This document shows positions 47,028 through 57,229 of a stretch of 64,000 nucleotides of DNA, piece after piece; the first letter of the stretch is position 1, and each line of letters starts with the position of its first letter. The DNA is taken from the NCBI RefSeq assembly GCF_013488205.1, contig NZ_CP040908.1, positions 3,675,607-3,739,606 on the forward strand, read 5' to 3'. The DNA comes from Empedobacter falsenii (lineage in GTDB: Bacteria; Bacteroidota; Bacteroidia; Flavobacteriales; Weeksellaceae). The position numbers and the translations under genes are program-made. The notes beneath the pieces are model-generated. The model searched no databases, was not told the DNA's origin, and worked only from the letters and a program-made list of their open reading frames with translations.

Positions 47028-48310
47028 TGATTTCAATAAAAAAAATATTACATTCTAATGAACTATTAAAAGTATTCTCTTTTACAGGGCTTTCTACCTT
47101 AATAAAATTATTAACAAGTTATATCACTGTAAAAGTAGTTGCTTCTATTGTTGGTCCAAGTGGGATAGCAATCATAGGACAGCTACAAAATTTTGTATCT
47201 ATTATTACAACATTAGGTGCTGGAGGAATAAACAATGGTGTCGTTAAGTATGTATCTGAATATAAAGATGACACATCATTTATTAAAAAAATTATAGGAA
47301 ATGGTTTTAGGATTACTGTATTATTTTCATCAGTGGTAGGAGGACTAGTTCTATTTATGAGTTTTTTTTTGAGTAAATGGATTTTATTAGACAGTGAGTT
47401 ATACTATGTGTTTATGTTTTTGGGATTAAGTTTGATCTTAATGTCTATTAACAATTTTTTTATATCTATTCTAAATGGATATAAGGAATTTAAAAAATAT
47501 GTAATAGTTAATATTATCACAAGTATTGTGGGACTATTTTTCACTTTGATCTTGGTTTATTTTCTGAATTTACCAGGTGCTTTAATTGCAAATGTAACTT
47601 ATCAAAGTGTTATTCTTTTTGTTACAATTTACTTTGTAAAAAAGTCGATTTGGTTTAATAAAATTTATTTATGGAATAAATTTGATAGAAATATTGTAAA
47701 AAAATTTCTATCTTATTCTTTGATGGCATTAGTTACAGCTGCAACAGCCCCAGTCTCACAACTCGTCATTAGAGGATACTTAATAAAAAATTATTCTATT
47801 ACAGATGCTGGCTATTGGGAAGCAATGAATAGAATTTCTGGATTATATTTATTATTTGTTACAACATCTTTAGGAGTTTATTATTTACCAAAACTTTCTG
47901 AAATTAAAAGTGAAAAATTACTAAAGGAAGAGGTTTTAAAAACTTATAAATTGGTTCTTCCAATTGTACTTTTGAGCTTAATTATAATGTATTTTTTAAA
48001 AGACTTTGTCATTACTATCTTATTTACAAAAGAGTTTTACCCAGTAAAAAATTTATTTTCCTGGCAATTTTTAGGAGATTTTTTCAAAATTGCGAGCTGG
48101 ATTCTCGCTTTTATTATGGTTGCAAAATCAAAAACGAAAGCATTTATTATTACTGAAATTGTTTTTTCAATATCCATAATATTATTGTCCTATTTTTTTA
48201 TCAATTTTAATGGTGTTGTTGGAGCAACACAAGCTTATTTTGTGAATTATTTTTTATATTTTATCATTATGTTAATCTATTTTAGAAAATTATTATTAAA
48301 AACTAGTTAA
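47027..48310 (+). CDS. wzx: O-antigen translocase Wzx (MOP superfamily)
   Basis: 427 residues with about twelve membrane helices. The opening FTGLSTLIKLLTSYITVKVVASIVGPSGIAIIGQLQNF is the WzxE/O-antigen translocase pattern, distinct from the flippase at 5,417. It should flip the undecaprenyl-PP repeat unit assembled by the nearby glycosyltransferases. Overlaps fdtB by one base and abuts the next glycosyltransferase. Confidence 0.85.
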   Translation: MISIKKILHSNELLKVFSFTGLSTLIKLLTSYITVKVVASIVGPSGIAIIGQLQNFVSIITTLGAGGINNGVVKYVSEYKDDTSFIKKIIGNGFRITVLFSSVVGGLVLFMSFFLSKWILLDSELYYVFMFLGLSLILMSINNFFISILNGYKEFKKYVIVNIITSIVGLFFTLILVYFLNLPGALIANVTYQSVILFVTIYFVKKSIWFNKIYLWNKFDRNIVKKFLSYSLMALVTAATAPVSQLVIRGYLIKNYSITDAGYWEAMNRISGLYLLFVTTSLGVYYLPKLSEIKSEKLLKEEVLKTYKLVLPIVLLSLIIMYFLKDFVITILFTKEFYPVKNLFSWQFLGDFFKIASWILAFIMVAKSKTKAFIITEIVFSISIILLSYFFINFNGVVGATQAYFVNYFLYFIIMLIYFRKLLLKTS

Positions 48311-49372
48311 ATGAAAATATTAATTCCTTTAGCCGGAGGGTTTGGAAAAGCTGGTGGTTGGAGAGTTCTTTCAGAGCTAGCTAATAGATGGATTATAGAA
48401 GGTAACTCTGTCATCTTTTTGGTACATAAAAAAACCGAAACGCCTTATTTTCCTACAAAAGCGCAGATAATTTATTATGATAATTCTGGAGAAATTGTTG
48501 ATTGTTCAGACCTGAATTATAAAGCTCCAGTTTTGGGAGCTTTAAAAATAAGAACAGCCTTAAGAAAGGCTTTAGATAAACAGACTGCTGACATAGTTTT
48601 AGCAACTCATAGTTTCACTGCAGAACCAGTTTGCTTATCAAGTATAGATGCAAAAAAGTTCTATTATGTTCAAGCTTATGAACCAGATTATTATTATAAA
48701 AAAAGTTTAAAGGAAATACTTTACAAATGTATAAGTAGGAAGTCTTACAAGTTGGGACTTAATATTATTGTGAATGCGCCTATGTATCTTTCTTATAGAG
48801 AGATAGAAACGGATATGTTTGTCTACCCTGGGTTAGATTTATTAAATTTTAAACCTGTTAGTAGAAAACAAAATGAAAAGATAATCTTAGGGACAATTGG
48901 TCGATTAGAAGAGTATAAAGGTACTGCTTATATTGTAGAGGCATTCAAGAAGTTAAGACAAGAATTTGGAGATAGGATAGAATTACATATGGCATTTGGA
49001 GATTCTACATTATCAAATACAGATGGAATAAGGCTTATTAGTCCAAATGGAGATCTAGAACTGGCAGCATACTACAATAGCTTGGATATGTATTTATGTG
49101 CAGGAACTATCCAATTAGAAGCAGTACATTATCCAGTTATTGAAGCAATGGCTTGTAAGACTCCAGTAATTACAACGGGCTATCAACCTGCTGATGATAG
49201 TAATTCTTGGAAAGTATCAGTAAAGAGCTCAGACGAAATTCTATTGAAAGTGAAAGAGGTTCTTGGTGTTGATACTTCGAAAAAAGTTGAAAAAGGTTTT
49301 AGAGATGTACAAATTTTTAATTGGGATAATGTTTCAAATAAAATGTTGAATTATTTTAAGGCTAAATTGTAA
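48311..49372 (+). CDS. GT4 family glycosyltransferase
   Basis: 353 residues. The GT-B N-domain opens MKILIPLAGGFGKAGGWRVLSELAN. The C-domain has LGTIGRLEEYKGTAYIVEAF, and the donor motif is reduced to QLEAVHYPVIEAMAC with E-x7-E. Abuts the Wzx stop. The sugar donor cannot be told. The nearest types are rhamnosyl- and mannosyltransferases of O-antigen clusters. Confidence 0.78.
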   Translation: MKILIPLAGGFGKAGGWRVLSELANRWIIEGNSVIFLVHKKTETPYFPTKAQIIYYDNSGEIVDCSDLNYKAPVLGALKIRTALRKALDKQTADIVLATHSFTAEPVCLSSIDAKKFYYVQAYEPDYYYKKSLKEILYKCISRKSYKLGLNIIVNAPMYLSYREIETDMFVYPGLDLLNFKPVSRKQNEKIILGTIGRLEEYKGTAYIVEAFKKLRQEFGDRIELHMAFGDSTLSNTDGIRLISPNGDLELAAYYNSLDMYLCAGTIQLEAVHYPVIEAMACKTPVITTGYQPADDSNSWKVSVKSSDEILLKVKEVLGVDTSKKVEKGFRDVQIFNWDNVSNKMLNYFKAKL

Positions 49373-49391
49373 TTGTACATAATTATTTTAC

Positions 49392-50498
49392 ATGTATTTT
49401 ATTTTATACAGCATTCTGCTAATTTTTGCATTTTTTGAATTTGTCTTTAGAAAGACAAGTCTTAAGTTATTCTTTTTCTTTGTAGTGAGCAGCTTGTTTA
49501 TCATTACAGTTTCTTATACTACTTCAGGACCTGATTTTAGCAATTATCAAACCCATTTTCAAAATAGTAATTTAGATTATGTTAGACAAGCATCTGAGCC
49601 AGTTCATTTATTCCTGATCGATTTTTCAAAGAAAATAGGATTTAGCTTTGAAGAATTTTATGCATTATATGGAGTTTTGATTATATTACCACTTCTCTTT
49701 TTCGTACTGAAGAGCTCACCTCTTCCTGTGTTCGTAATGAGTATATTTTTTGTAATCCCTTTTTTCCCTGATATTACACAAATAAGAAATTTTCTTGCAA
49801 TATCTGTTTTTTTTACAGCAATTTATTTTTATAGAAAAAGTAGAGTCATATTTTATGCTTTGTATATTTTATCGGTTTTGTGTCACTTTTCTATGTTGTC
49901 CATTCTTCCTTTTTTTATCATTAGAAAATTTTCTTTTTTTAAAAATTTAAAAGCTTCGAATATTATTGTTTTAATAGGTATGGCTTTACTTGTTTTAGTA
50001 CCACGAAGTATTAGTGATCCTTTAATCACAGCGATTAATCCAAAATATAATAGTTATTTAGAAGGTACAAGTACATATTTAGGAACGATTGTATTATTTA
50101 TTCCTTTTTTTGTATTAAATAATGTGGTGCTTTATCATTATAAAAATATATTTCCAAAAATTAAACAAAATATTGATAGACAGTACAAAATAAATATTCC
50201 TTTTTTTATAGAACTTATAACATATGCTAACTATTTGATACTTTTACAATATTTTATTAGAGATTTTTCTCGTATAACAATGAATCTCTCCGTTTTGTCT
50301 TATATATATATATCAATCATGGTTTTTTATGGTTGGAACACAAAGAAAGGAGAAGCAACAAGCCATATACAAATGTTAATACTATCAATATGGAGTCTTG
50401 CGACTTTTTATATTTGCTTTTTAGCTTTGAATGACGGTGAATATTTTAAAATAATCGAAGGAATTTTTATTAACAATAGCATTTATGGTAGCAATTAA
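49392..50498 (+). CDS. wzy: EpsG family polysaccharide polymerase (Wzy)
   Basis: 368 residues, ten or more hydrophobic segments. SYTTSGPDFSNYQTHFQNS in the first periplasmic loop and FFPDITQIRNFLAISVFFTAIYFY are hallmarks of the EpsG/Wzy family (the GPDFxxY and QIRNxxA motifs). It would polymerise repeat units in the periplasm. Its end overlaps the next gene by 14 bases. No Wzz partner is encoded in this locus; the only one in the window is at 6,713. Confidence 0.82.
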   Translation: MYFILYSILLIFAFFEFVFRKTSLKLFFFFVVSSLFIITVSYTTSGPDFSNYQTHFQNSNLDYVRQASEPVHLFLIDFSKKIGFSFEEFYALYGVLIILPLLFFVLKSSPLPVFVMSIFFVIPFFPDITQIRNFLAISVFFTAIYFYRKSRVIFYALYILSVLCHFSMLSILPFFIIRKFSFFKNLKASNIIVLIGMALLVLVPRSISDPLITAINPKYNSYLEGTSTYLGTIVLFIPFFVLNNVVLYHYKNIFPKIKQNIDRQYKINIPFFIELITYANYLILLQYFIRDFSRITMNLSVLSYIYISIMVFYGWNTKKGEATSHIQMLILSIWSLATFYICFLALNDGEYFKIIEGIFINNSIYGSN

Positions 50499-51525
50499 TA
50501 AAGTTTTATTTTTAACAAAATACTCCTCTAAAGGAGCAAGTTCGCGATACCGATTTTATAATTACGAAAAATATCTTCGTCATAATAATATTGAACCTAC
50601 TTATAAGCCATTACTAGATGATTTGTACATTAAAAATTTGTATGCAAAGAATGCAATTATGACAAAAGCTTTAGCAATTTATTATATTGTTAAGCGTTTT
50701 TTATTTTTGTTTTTTTTAGCAAAAAAATATGAACATATAGTAATAGAAGCAGAATTATTTCCACATTTTGGTTTTGCTTTAGATAATTTTTTCCTAAAAA
50801 AGATGAAGTCCTTCAGTTTAGACTTTGATGATAATATTGCTGCAAACTATGTAGGGACAAAAAATGAAGATAAAATTCAAAAATTAATGTTGCTTGCTAA
50901 TTTTGTTACCGTTGGTAATCGTTGGTATATAAGAGAATTTAAAGGGAATTTAATCTATCTACCAACCGTGATAGATTTAGATTATTATCCTCTTTTTAAA
51001 ACTTATCCCGAAAAAAAATCCATTGTATGGATAGGATCTCCTTCCACACAGAAGTATTTGTTGTTATTGGAGGATGTATTCGTAGAGGTTAATAAAGTAA
51101 TACCATTTACGTTAAAAATTATTGGTGGTGATGTGCAATTTTCTAATAAACAAATAAAAGTAGAATATACACCTTGGAGTGCTGAAACAGAAAATAAGGA
51201 ATTATCTGAAGCTACTTTAGGTATTATGCCTTTACATGATTCTTATTGGGAAAAGGGTAAATGTGGTTTTAAGTTGATACAGTATATGGCAAGCGGTATT
51301 GCTGTAATTTCATCAGATTTACCTGCGAACAAAGAAATCGTGGAAGAAGGGATCAATGGTTTTGTAGTAAATTCAGAAAAGGAATGGATGGATAAATTAG
51401 TGTTTTTACTTGAAAGCAACCAGACAAAAGAAATGGGATTATCTGGTAGAAAAAGGATAGAGTCTAATTATAGCTATCAGGTTTGGGGTAATAGATATGC
51501 CGAAATAATTAAGTGTAATGGATAA
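50485..51525 (+). CDS. Glycosyltransferase, GT4-like
   Basis: 346 residues. KYSSKGASSRYRFYNYEKYLRHN at the N-terminus is the usual opening of a GT-B group in O-antigen loci. SFSLDFDDNIAANY follows, and the C-domain has IVWIGSPSTQKYLLLLEDV, LGIMPLHDSYWEKGKCGFKLIQYMASGIAVISS and EEGINGFVV. It overlaps both neighbours (14 and 8 bases), indicating translational coupling. The substrate is unknown. Confidence 0.78.
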   Translation: MVAINKVLFLTKYSSKGASSRYRFYNYEKYLRHNNIEPTYKPLLDDLYIKNLYAKNAIMTKALAIYYIVKRFLFLFFLAKKYEHIVIEAELFPHFGFALDNFFLKKMKSFSLDFDDNIAANYVGTKNEDKIQKLMLLANFVTVGNRWYIREFKGNLIYLPTVIDLDYYPLFKTYPEKKSIVWIGSPSTQKYLLLLEDVFVEVNKVIPFTLKIIGGDVQFSNKQIKVEYTPWSAETENKELSEATLGIMPLHDSYWEKGKCGFKLIQYMASGIAVISSDLPANKEIVEEGINGFVVNSEKEWMDKLVFLLESNQTKEMGLSGRKRIESNYSYQVWGNRYAEIIKCNG

Positions 51526-52366
51526 AATAGTAGCCATAATTGTAACCTATAATCCTAATGTAGAAGATTTAAAGCAAAATGTTTCTACATTCAATCATGA
51601 AGTAGATTATGTTATTATTGTAGATAATGCGTCTTCTAATAACACTGAACTTCTAAATATATTCAGAGAAGATAAATATGTGATAATATTAAATAATGAA
51701 AATTATGGTATTGCAAAAGCTCTAAATATAGGTCTCGAAGAAAGTATAAAACTCAAAGCTGATTTTGTACTTACTATGGATCAGGATTCTAAGTTTTTGG
51801 AAAATAGTGTGGACGTCTTGAAGGATTTTTTGGATGATCCAGACTCGCAGAATGTTGCAATGGTAGGGCCATTAATGAGAGACTTAAGCAGCGGATTTGT
51901 AGAGTCGATTGATTCTACTACTGCTGATGTAAGAACAATTATTACATCTGGTGCTTTATGCCGAGTTTCGGCTTTACAGCAGGTTAATGGCTGGGATTCT
52001 AGTCTGTTTATTGATGCTGTGGATTTTGATATATGTTATAAATTACTAAAAAAAAATTATAGAATTGTAAAACTTAAGAAAGCTATCTTGAATCATCATC
52101 TTGGTGAAAGCGAAAAAAGAAGATTTATAATTCCATTTTTAGTTACGCACCACTCACCGTTGAGAGTGTATTATACAAGCAGAAATACTATTGTCCTTTT
52201 TAAAAAATATTTTGGAAAATTCCCAAAAGATATGCTTCAATTAGAACTATCGAATATCAAGAAATTTTTCGCAATTTTGCTTTTTGAAAAAGAAAAGGCT
52301 AAAAAAATCCAATTGTACACAAAAGGATTTTTTCACGGTGTTATAGGAAAGAAAGGGAAACTTTGA
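51518..52366 (+). CDS. GT2 family glycosyltransferase (rhamnosyltransferase type)
   Basis: 282 residues. AIIVTYNPNVEDLKQNV, IIVDNASSNN, FVLTMDQDSKF (the DxD equivalent), ITSGALCRVSALQQVNGWDSSLFIDAVDFDICYKL: a good match to the RfbF-like rhamnosyltransferase group, which uses dTDP-L-rhamnose. rfbC is present but rfbD is absent here, so the donor remains uncertain. Confidence 0.82.
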   Translation: MDKIVAIIVTYNPNVEDLKQNVSTFNHEVDYVIIVDNASSNNTELLNIFREDKYVIILNNENYGIAKALNIGLEESIKLKADFVLTMDQDSKFLENSVDVLKDFLDDPDSQNVAMVGPLMRDLSSGFVESIDSTTADVRTIITSGALCRVSALQQVNGWDSSLFIDAVDFDICYKLLKKNYRIVKLKKAILNHHLGESEKRRFIIPFLVTHHSPLRVYYTSRNTIVLFKKYFGKFPKDMLQLELSNIKKFFAILLFEKEKAKKIQLYTKGFFHGVIGKKGKL

Positions 52367-52377
52367 AGCACAGAATA

Positions 52378-53514
52378 ATGAAAGAATTAATAAGGTTTTT
52401 GGCTGTTTTTTTTATATTCAGCAATAATAATTGTTCAGGACAGAGGTTTTCTTATCAAAATGTCCCTTCAGAATATCTTGGAAATATTAGTATTACGGCA
52501 TCAGAGCGATTGGCAATTAAGAAAGGTCTTACAGCTCCTTATTTGTTAGAAAAGGCTTTGCCTAGAAATTATGTAAAAGATGGTTCTGTAGATTATACAG
52601 ATATTATCCAAAATGCTATTACAAAGAATAAAACGGTAATTTTTCCAAATTTTCCTATACTAATCAATGAGAAAGGACTTACATTGCGATCAAATTCAAT
52701 AGTTTATTTTCCAGAAAATGCAAAGATAATCTTGAAAACAAATAATTTTGGTCAATACGAAATTCTTAGAATACATGATGTAGATAATGTTAAAGTTTAC
52801 TTTCCTAATATTGTGGGAGACCGCTATTCTCATACGGGTACTACTGGAGAATGGGGAATGGGAATCTCTATTCGGGGAACAAACAATGTCTTAATTTATG
52901 GAGCAAAAGTAGAAAAATGTTGGGGAGACGGTATTTACTTAGGTATATCTCCAGTAACCAATAGTGTTATTAATAATAATGTGTTGATCAAAAAATCTAT
53001 AGTTGATGACAATCGCAGAAATGGGATGTCTATAATTTCAGCTCAAAATTCAATTTTTGAAAATTTTATTGCATCAAATACGTTTGGTACTGCACCAAAC
53101 GCAGGTATAGATATTGAACCAGATGCTAACACAGATATTATAAAAAACCTTACTTTTAATAACATTTTAGCATTTAATAACGATGTACATGGTTTTCTTT
53201 TTGTTTTATCAAATTTATATGGCAAAAACCAGAATATAGGAGAAATTAATCTAACAAATTTTACGTCAAATTATTCTCAATTTGGAGTTAGTCTAAAAAT
53301 AGGAACTGATAAAGAAAAACAATTTGAAGTTCCTTACGGAAGTATTATTATTGATAATCCATTATTACTAAATACTTCTAGACAATCATTATTATCGTAT
53401 GAAGAGAATAATAAAAATAAATTTTCAGTAAAAGTCAAAAGCCAAAGCGAAGCAAAAAGAAACGAGTATTTTAAGTATATTAATTCATCCAAAAATATAA
53501 TAATTAGTAAATAA
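52378..53514 (+). CDS. Exported right-handed parallel beta-helix protein
   Basis: 378 residues from the ATG at 52,378; a TTG at 52,363 is possible but lies over the previous stop. The signal-like N-terminus is LIRFLAVFFIFSNNNC, where the Cys might be a lipobox residue. Pectate-lyase-like coils follow (TDIIQNAITKNKTVIFPNFPI, NNVLIYGAKVEKCWGDGIYLGIS, NSVINNNVLIKKS, NRRNGMSIISAQNSIFENFIASN). Likely a periplasmic or outer-membrane polysaccharide-modifying lyase or epimerase; substrate unknown. Confidence 0.75.
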   Translation: MKELIRFLAVFFIFSNNNCSGQRFSYQNVPSEYLGNISITASERLAIKKGLTAPYLLEKALPRNYVKDGSVDYTDIIQNAITKNKTVIFPNFPILINEKGLTLRSNSIVYFPENAKIILKTNNFGQYEILRIHDVDNVKVYFPNIVGDRYSHTGTTGEWGMGISIRGTNNVLIYGAKVEKCWGDGIYLGISPVTNSVINNNVLIKKSIVDDNRRNGMSIISAQNSIFENFIASNTFGTAPNAGIDIEPDANTDIIKNLTFNNILAFNNDVHGFLFVLSNLYGKNQNIGEINLTNFTSNYSQFGVSLKIGTDKEKQFEVPYGSIIIDNPLLLNTSRQSLLSYEENNKNKFSVKVKSQSEAKRNEYFKYINSSKNIIISK

Positions 53515-55421
53515 TGTGTGGTATTAACGGATTTATTTCCAATAAAAATATAGATAGATCATTAGCTTTAAATAAACTTGAGGCTATGAATAATAGAATT
53601 ATTCATCGAGGTCCAGATGAAGACGGTTTTTTTGTAGATGATTGCGACAATCGCACAGTTGCTTTTGCGATGAGAAGGTTGTCTATTATAGATTTATCTA
53701 CAGGGAAACAACCCATTTTTTCTGATGATAAGCAGAAAGTGATTGTTTTTAACGGTGAGATTTACAATTATTTAGAACTTAAAAAAACTTTGGTAAACGA
53801 TGGCGTAACATTTACAACCACGTCCGATACAGAAGTTATTCTTAAATTATATGAAAAATACGGTGTAGAAGCATTCAAAATGTTAGACGGAATGTTTGCT
53901 TTCAGTATTTTAGATAAAACCATTAATAAAGTCTTCATTACTCGTGATTTCTTCGGAGAAAAACCTCTTTATTATAAATATGACGAAGCAGGACTTCAAT
54001 GGTGCTCTGAATTGAAGTCATTATTGAAAGTTATTACTGGTAAACCTCAAATTTCTGTTGAAGGGCTTAATTTATTTCTTCAATTAACCTACATTCCTGC
54101 TCCTTTTACCATTTATGAAGGAATTAAGAAATTAGAAGCTAATCATTTTATTGAATATGATTTAGAATCTAAAAAAATGAATATTGAAAAAATTCATTTT
54201 ATAGAAAATGTTTCTAAAATCAAAAAGCAAGATATAAGTTTTGAGGAAGCTAAGAATGAAATTAGGAAGTTAGTTTCTGAAAGTATAGCGAGCAGAAGTA
54301 TCTCAGACGTACCCATTGGAACTTTTTTATCTGGAGGTGTCGATTCGTCAATAGTAACCGTATCATTGGCAAAATCATTGAGCCAACCTGTAAATACTTT
54401 TTCGATAGGTTTTGATAAGAAGGTTTTCGACGAAACAGAGAAATCGAGAGTTGTAGCTGAATTAATTAAAAGTAACCATCATGAATTCATCATTGGAGAA
54501 AAAGATTTTGAACAAGATTTAGATCCAATTCTCAAGAATTTTGATGAACCCTTTGCTGATTCATCTGCGTTGCCAAGTTACTATGTAGCTCATAAAACGA
54601 AAGGGTATGTAACTGTTGCCTTAACGGGTGATGGAGGTGATGAAGTGTTTGGAGGATACAACAAATATCGCATTGGAGGAATGAATAGAAAATATACCTC
54701 TTTGATGCCCGAATATATGCATAAAAGTTCACTTGCTTTATTGAATAAAGTTTTAGCTCAAAAGGAAGATAAGAGAGGTTTAAAATTTCAAATCAAAAAG
54801 ACATTAAACTCCATAGATTATAACGGGAATTTCTTTTACAACATTATTAAGTTAGGCTTTAATGATAATCAAATTAAAGCAGCTTTATTACCACATTACA
54901 AAGTAGCGGATAGTCTTTCTTATTATAAAGAAAAATTGCCAGTTGCTAGAAATCTTACAGAGTTCAGAGAGGTAGACCGTATGATAAGTCTGGAAGGAGA
55001 TATGCTTGTAAAAGTTGATAGGACAAGTATGTTGACATCTTTAGAATCTAGAGCTCCGTTTTTAAATAAGAAGATTTGGGATTTCACCAATACTTTGCCA
55101 GAAGAATACCTTATAAAGGGAAATGATAAAAAGAGAATTCTAAAAAAAGCTTTTGAAAACGATTTTCCAACGAATTTTTTAGAAAAATCTAAACAAGGAT
55201 TTGGTGTGCCCGTTGGCGATTGGCTTAAAACAGTTTTGAAAAATGAATTACTAAGCTATATAGATAAAAAATTTGTTCAAGATCAACAAATTTTCGAATT
55301 TTCAGTAATCAATACATTAGTGTCAAATCATCTTAATAATATTGAAGATAATACTTTTGCTGTTTGGACTTATTATTGCTTCCAAAAATGGTTTTGTAAT
55401 ACACATCTTGAAATTTCATAA
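53514..55421 (+). CDS. Asparagine synthase (glutamine-hydrolysing) family amidotransferase
   Basis: 635 residues. N-terminal glutaminase with Cys2 (MCGINGFIS), RRLSIIDLSTGKQPI and FNGEIYNYLEL. The C-terminal ATP-pyrophosphatase domain has the PP-loop FLSGGVDSSIV and LTGDGGDEVFGGYNKY. Within a polysaccharide locus, such proteins usually amidate a uronic acid carboxyl rather than make free asparagine, which fits the uronic-acid enzymes here; that role is inference. Overlaps the previous stop by one base. Confidence 0.85.
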   Translation: MCGINGFISNKNIDRSLALNKLEAMNNRIIHRGPDEDGFFVDDCDNRTVAFAMRRLSIIDLSTGKQPIFSDDKQKVIVFNGEIYNYLELKKTLVNDGVTFTTTSDTEVILKLYEKYGVEAFKMLDGMFAFSILDKTINKVFITRDFFGEKPLYYKYDEAGLQWCSELKSLLKVITGKPQISVEGLNLFLQLTYIPAPFTIYEGIKKLEANHFIEYDLESKKMNIEKIHFIENVSKIKKQDISFEEAKNEIRKLVSESIASRSISDVPIGTFLSGGVDSSIVTVSLAKSLSQPVNTFSIGFDKKVFDETEKSRVVAELIKSNHHEFIIGEKDFEQDLDPILKNFDEPFADSSALPSYYVAHKTKGYVTVALTGDGGDEVFGGYNKYRIGGMNRKYTSLMPEYMHKSSLALLNKVLAQKEDKRGLKFQIKKTLNSIDYNGNFFYNIIKLGFNDNQIKAALLPHYKVADSLSYYKEKLPVARNLTEFREVDRMISLEGDMLVKVDRTSMLTSLESRAPFLNKKIWDFTNTLPEEYLIKGNDKKRILKKAFENDFPTNFLEKSKQGFGVPVGDWLKTVLKNELLSYIDKKFVQDQQIFEFSVINTLVSNHLNNIEDNTFAVWTYYCFQKWFCNTHLEIS

Positions 55422-55429
55422 AGTAGAAT

Positions 55430-56602
55430 ATGTTGAAAAAGAACTCAAAATTAATTAGAATAACGACTATACCAGGCTCTCTTAAGATATTATTAAAAGG
55501 ACAGCCAAAATACATGAGTAACAATTCTTTTGATGTGATTGGAGTATCTAGTTATGGAAATGAATTATTAGATGTAAAAAGAGAGGAAGGTATAAAGGTC
55601 TATCCAATAGAAATGTCTAGGAAAATCACACCTATCAAAGACATTAAATCATTATGGTCTATGTATAGATTGCTTAAAAAAGAGAAGCCTCAAATCGTTC
55701 ATACGCATACTCCTAAAGCAGGTATTGTAGGGATGTTAGCTGCGAAATTTGCAGGTATCCCTATTCGTTTGCATACAGTTGCCGGGCTTCCTCTTATGGA
55801 GGCAAAAGGCAATAAACGAAAAATTTTGGATTTTGTAGAGAAACTAACTTATTCTTCTGCGACTAAAATTTATCCTAACTCTCTTGGATTATATAATTTT
55901 ATTTTACAGAATGGTTATGCCTCAAAAGATAAATTACATGTGATTGCAGACGGTTCTTCAAATGGAATAGATACCAATTTTTTTTCTAAAGAAAATATCT
56001 CTCTTGATGAGCAAGTATCTCTAAAAACAAAACTAATTATAAATGAAAATGACTTTGTGTTTGTTTTTGTTGGTCGCTTAGTGGGAGATAAAGGTATTAA
56101 TGAATTGATTTCAGCTTTTTCGAAATTGCAAATAGATAATGTTAAATTATTATTAGTAGGTAGTTTTGAAGCAGAATTAGATCCACTAAATATTGAAACA
56201 TTAAAAGAAATTAATACCAATTCAAAAATAATAAGTGTTGGTTTTCAAAAAGATGTTCGTCCATATTTTGCTATTTCAAATGTTTTAGTATTTCCTAGCT
56301 ACCGGGAAGGTTTTCCAAACGTTGTAATGCAAGCTGGAGCTATGGAATTGCCAAGTATTGTGTCTAATATTAATGGATGTAATGAAATTGTTCAAGAAGG
56401 AAAAAATGGAACAATTATTTCTGTAAAAAGTAGTGAGGAAATTTTAAATGCAATGCAAAAATTAATTTCTGATAAAAACTATTATGCTTCATTACAAATA
56501 AATGCAAGACCGATGATTCAATCTCGTTATGAACAATCTGTAGTTTGGGAAGCAATATTAGATGAATATAATCTTTTAATTAGTCAATTGCCCAATTCTT
56601 AA
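55430..56602 (+). CDS. GT4 family glycosyltransferase (PglA/WbpX-like)
   Basis: 390 residues. LIRITTIPGSLKILLKGQPKYMS, IVHTHTPKAGIVGMLAAKFAGIPIRLHTVAGLPLM in the N-domain, FVGRLVGDKGINELISAF, and YREGFPNVVMQAGAMELPSIVS with the E-x7-E-like donor motif. The HTHTPKAG motif is that of the first glycosyltransferase acting after a PglC-type initiating transferase, encoded just downstream. It would add the second sugar on undecaprenyl-PP. Confidence 0.82.
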   Translation: MLKKNSKLIRITTIPGSLKILLKGQPKYMSNNSFDVIGVSSYGNELLDVKREEGIKVYPIEMSRKITPIKDIKSLWSMYRLLKKEKPQIVHTHTPKAGIVGMLAAKFAGIPIRLHTVAGLPLMEAKGNKRKILDFVEKLTYSSATKIYPNSLGLYNFILQNGYASKDKLHVIADGSSNGIDTNFFSKENISLDEQVSLKTKLIINENDFVFVFVGRLVGDKGINELISAFSKLQIDNVKLLLVGSFEAELDPLNIETLKEINTNSKIISVGFQKDVRPYFAISNVLVFPSYREGFPNVVMQAGAMELPSIVSNINGCNEIVQEGKNGTIISVKSSEEILNAMQKLISDKNYYASLQINARPMIQSRYEQSVVWEAILDEYNLLISQLPNS

Positions 56603-56620
56603 ATTTATTATTTTTGTTCT

Positions 56621-57226
56621 ATGTACAAAAATTACTTAAAACGTTTTTTTGATTTCCTAATTGCTTTGATAGGATTTACAATGATATCTCCTATTTTTTT
56701 GATAGTTGCTATAGCTCTATGTTTTGCCAATCAAGGAAAACCGTTTTTCTTTCAGGCTAGACCTGGTAAGAATGAGAGAATCTTTAGGATTATTAAGTTC
56801 AAAACGATGAATGATAAAAAAGATCCAAACGGAAATCTTTTATCAGATGCCGAACGACTTACTCCAATTGGAGCTTTTGTCCGTAAAACAAGTTTGGACG
56901 AGATTCCTCAGTTAATTAATGTATTGAAAGGTGATATGTCTATTATTGGTCCAAGACCATTATTACCACAATATTTACCTTTGTATAATAAAGAGCAAAA
57001 ACGTCGTCATGATGTACGTCCAGGTATTACGGGTTGGGCACAAGTAAATGGTAGAAATGCCATTTCTTGGACTAAGAAATTTGAATTAGATATTTGGTAT
57101 GTAGACCATTTATCTTTTATCTTAGATATAAAAATATTTTTCTTAACTATCAAAAAAGTTGTTGTTCGAGAAGGGATTTCTCAAGAAGGACAAGCAACTA
57201 TGGAAATGTTTAATGGTAATAATTAA
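56621..57226 (+). CDS. Initiating sugar-phosphate transferase (PglC/WcaJ small type)
   Basis: 201 residues, the short PglC-like form. One membrane segment ([21 protein letters not shown]), then [72 protein letters not shown]. It transfers a sugar-phosphate from a UDP-sugar to undecaprenyl phosphate and thereby starts the repeat unit. The only such enzyme in the window. Confidence 0.88.
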   Translation: MYKNYLKRFFDFLIALIGFTMISPIFLIVAIALCFANQGKPFFFQARPGKNERIFRIIKFKTMNDKKDPNGNLLSDAERLTPIGAFVRKTSLDEIPQLINVLKGDMSIIGPRPLLPQYLPLYNKEQKRRHDVRPGITGWAQVNGRNAISWTKKFELDIWYVDHLSFILDIKIFFLTIKKVVVREGISQEGQATMEMFNGNN

Positions 57227-57229
57227 AAA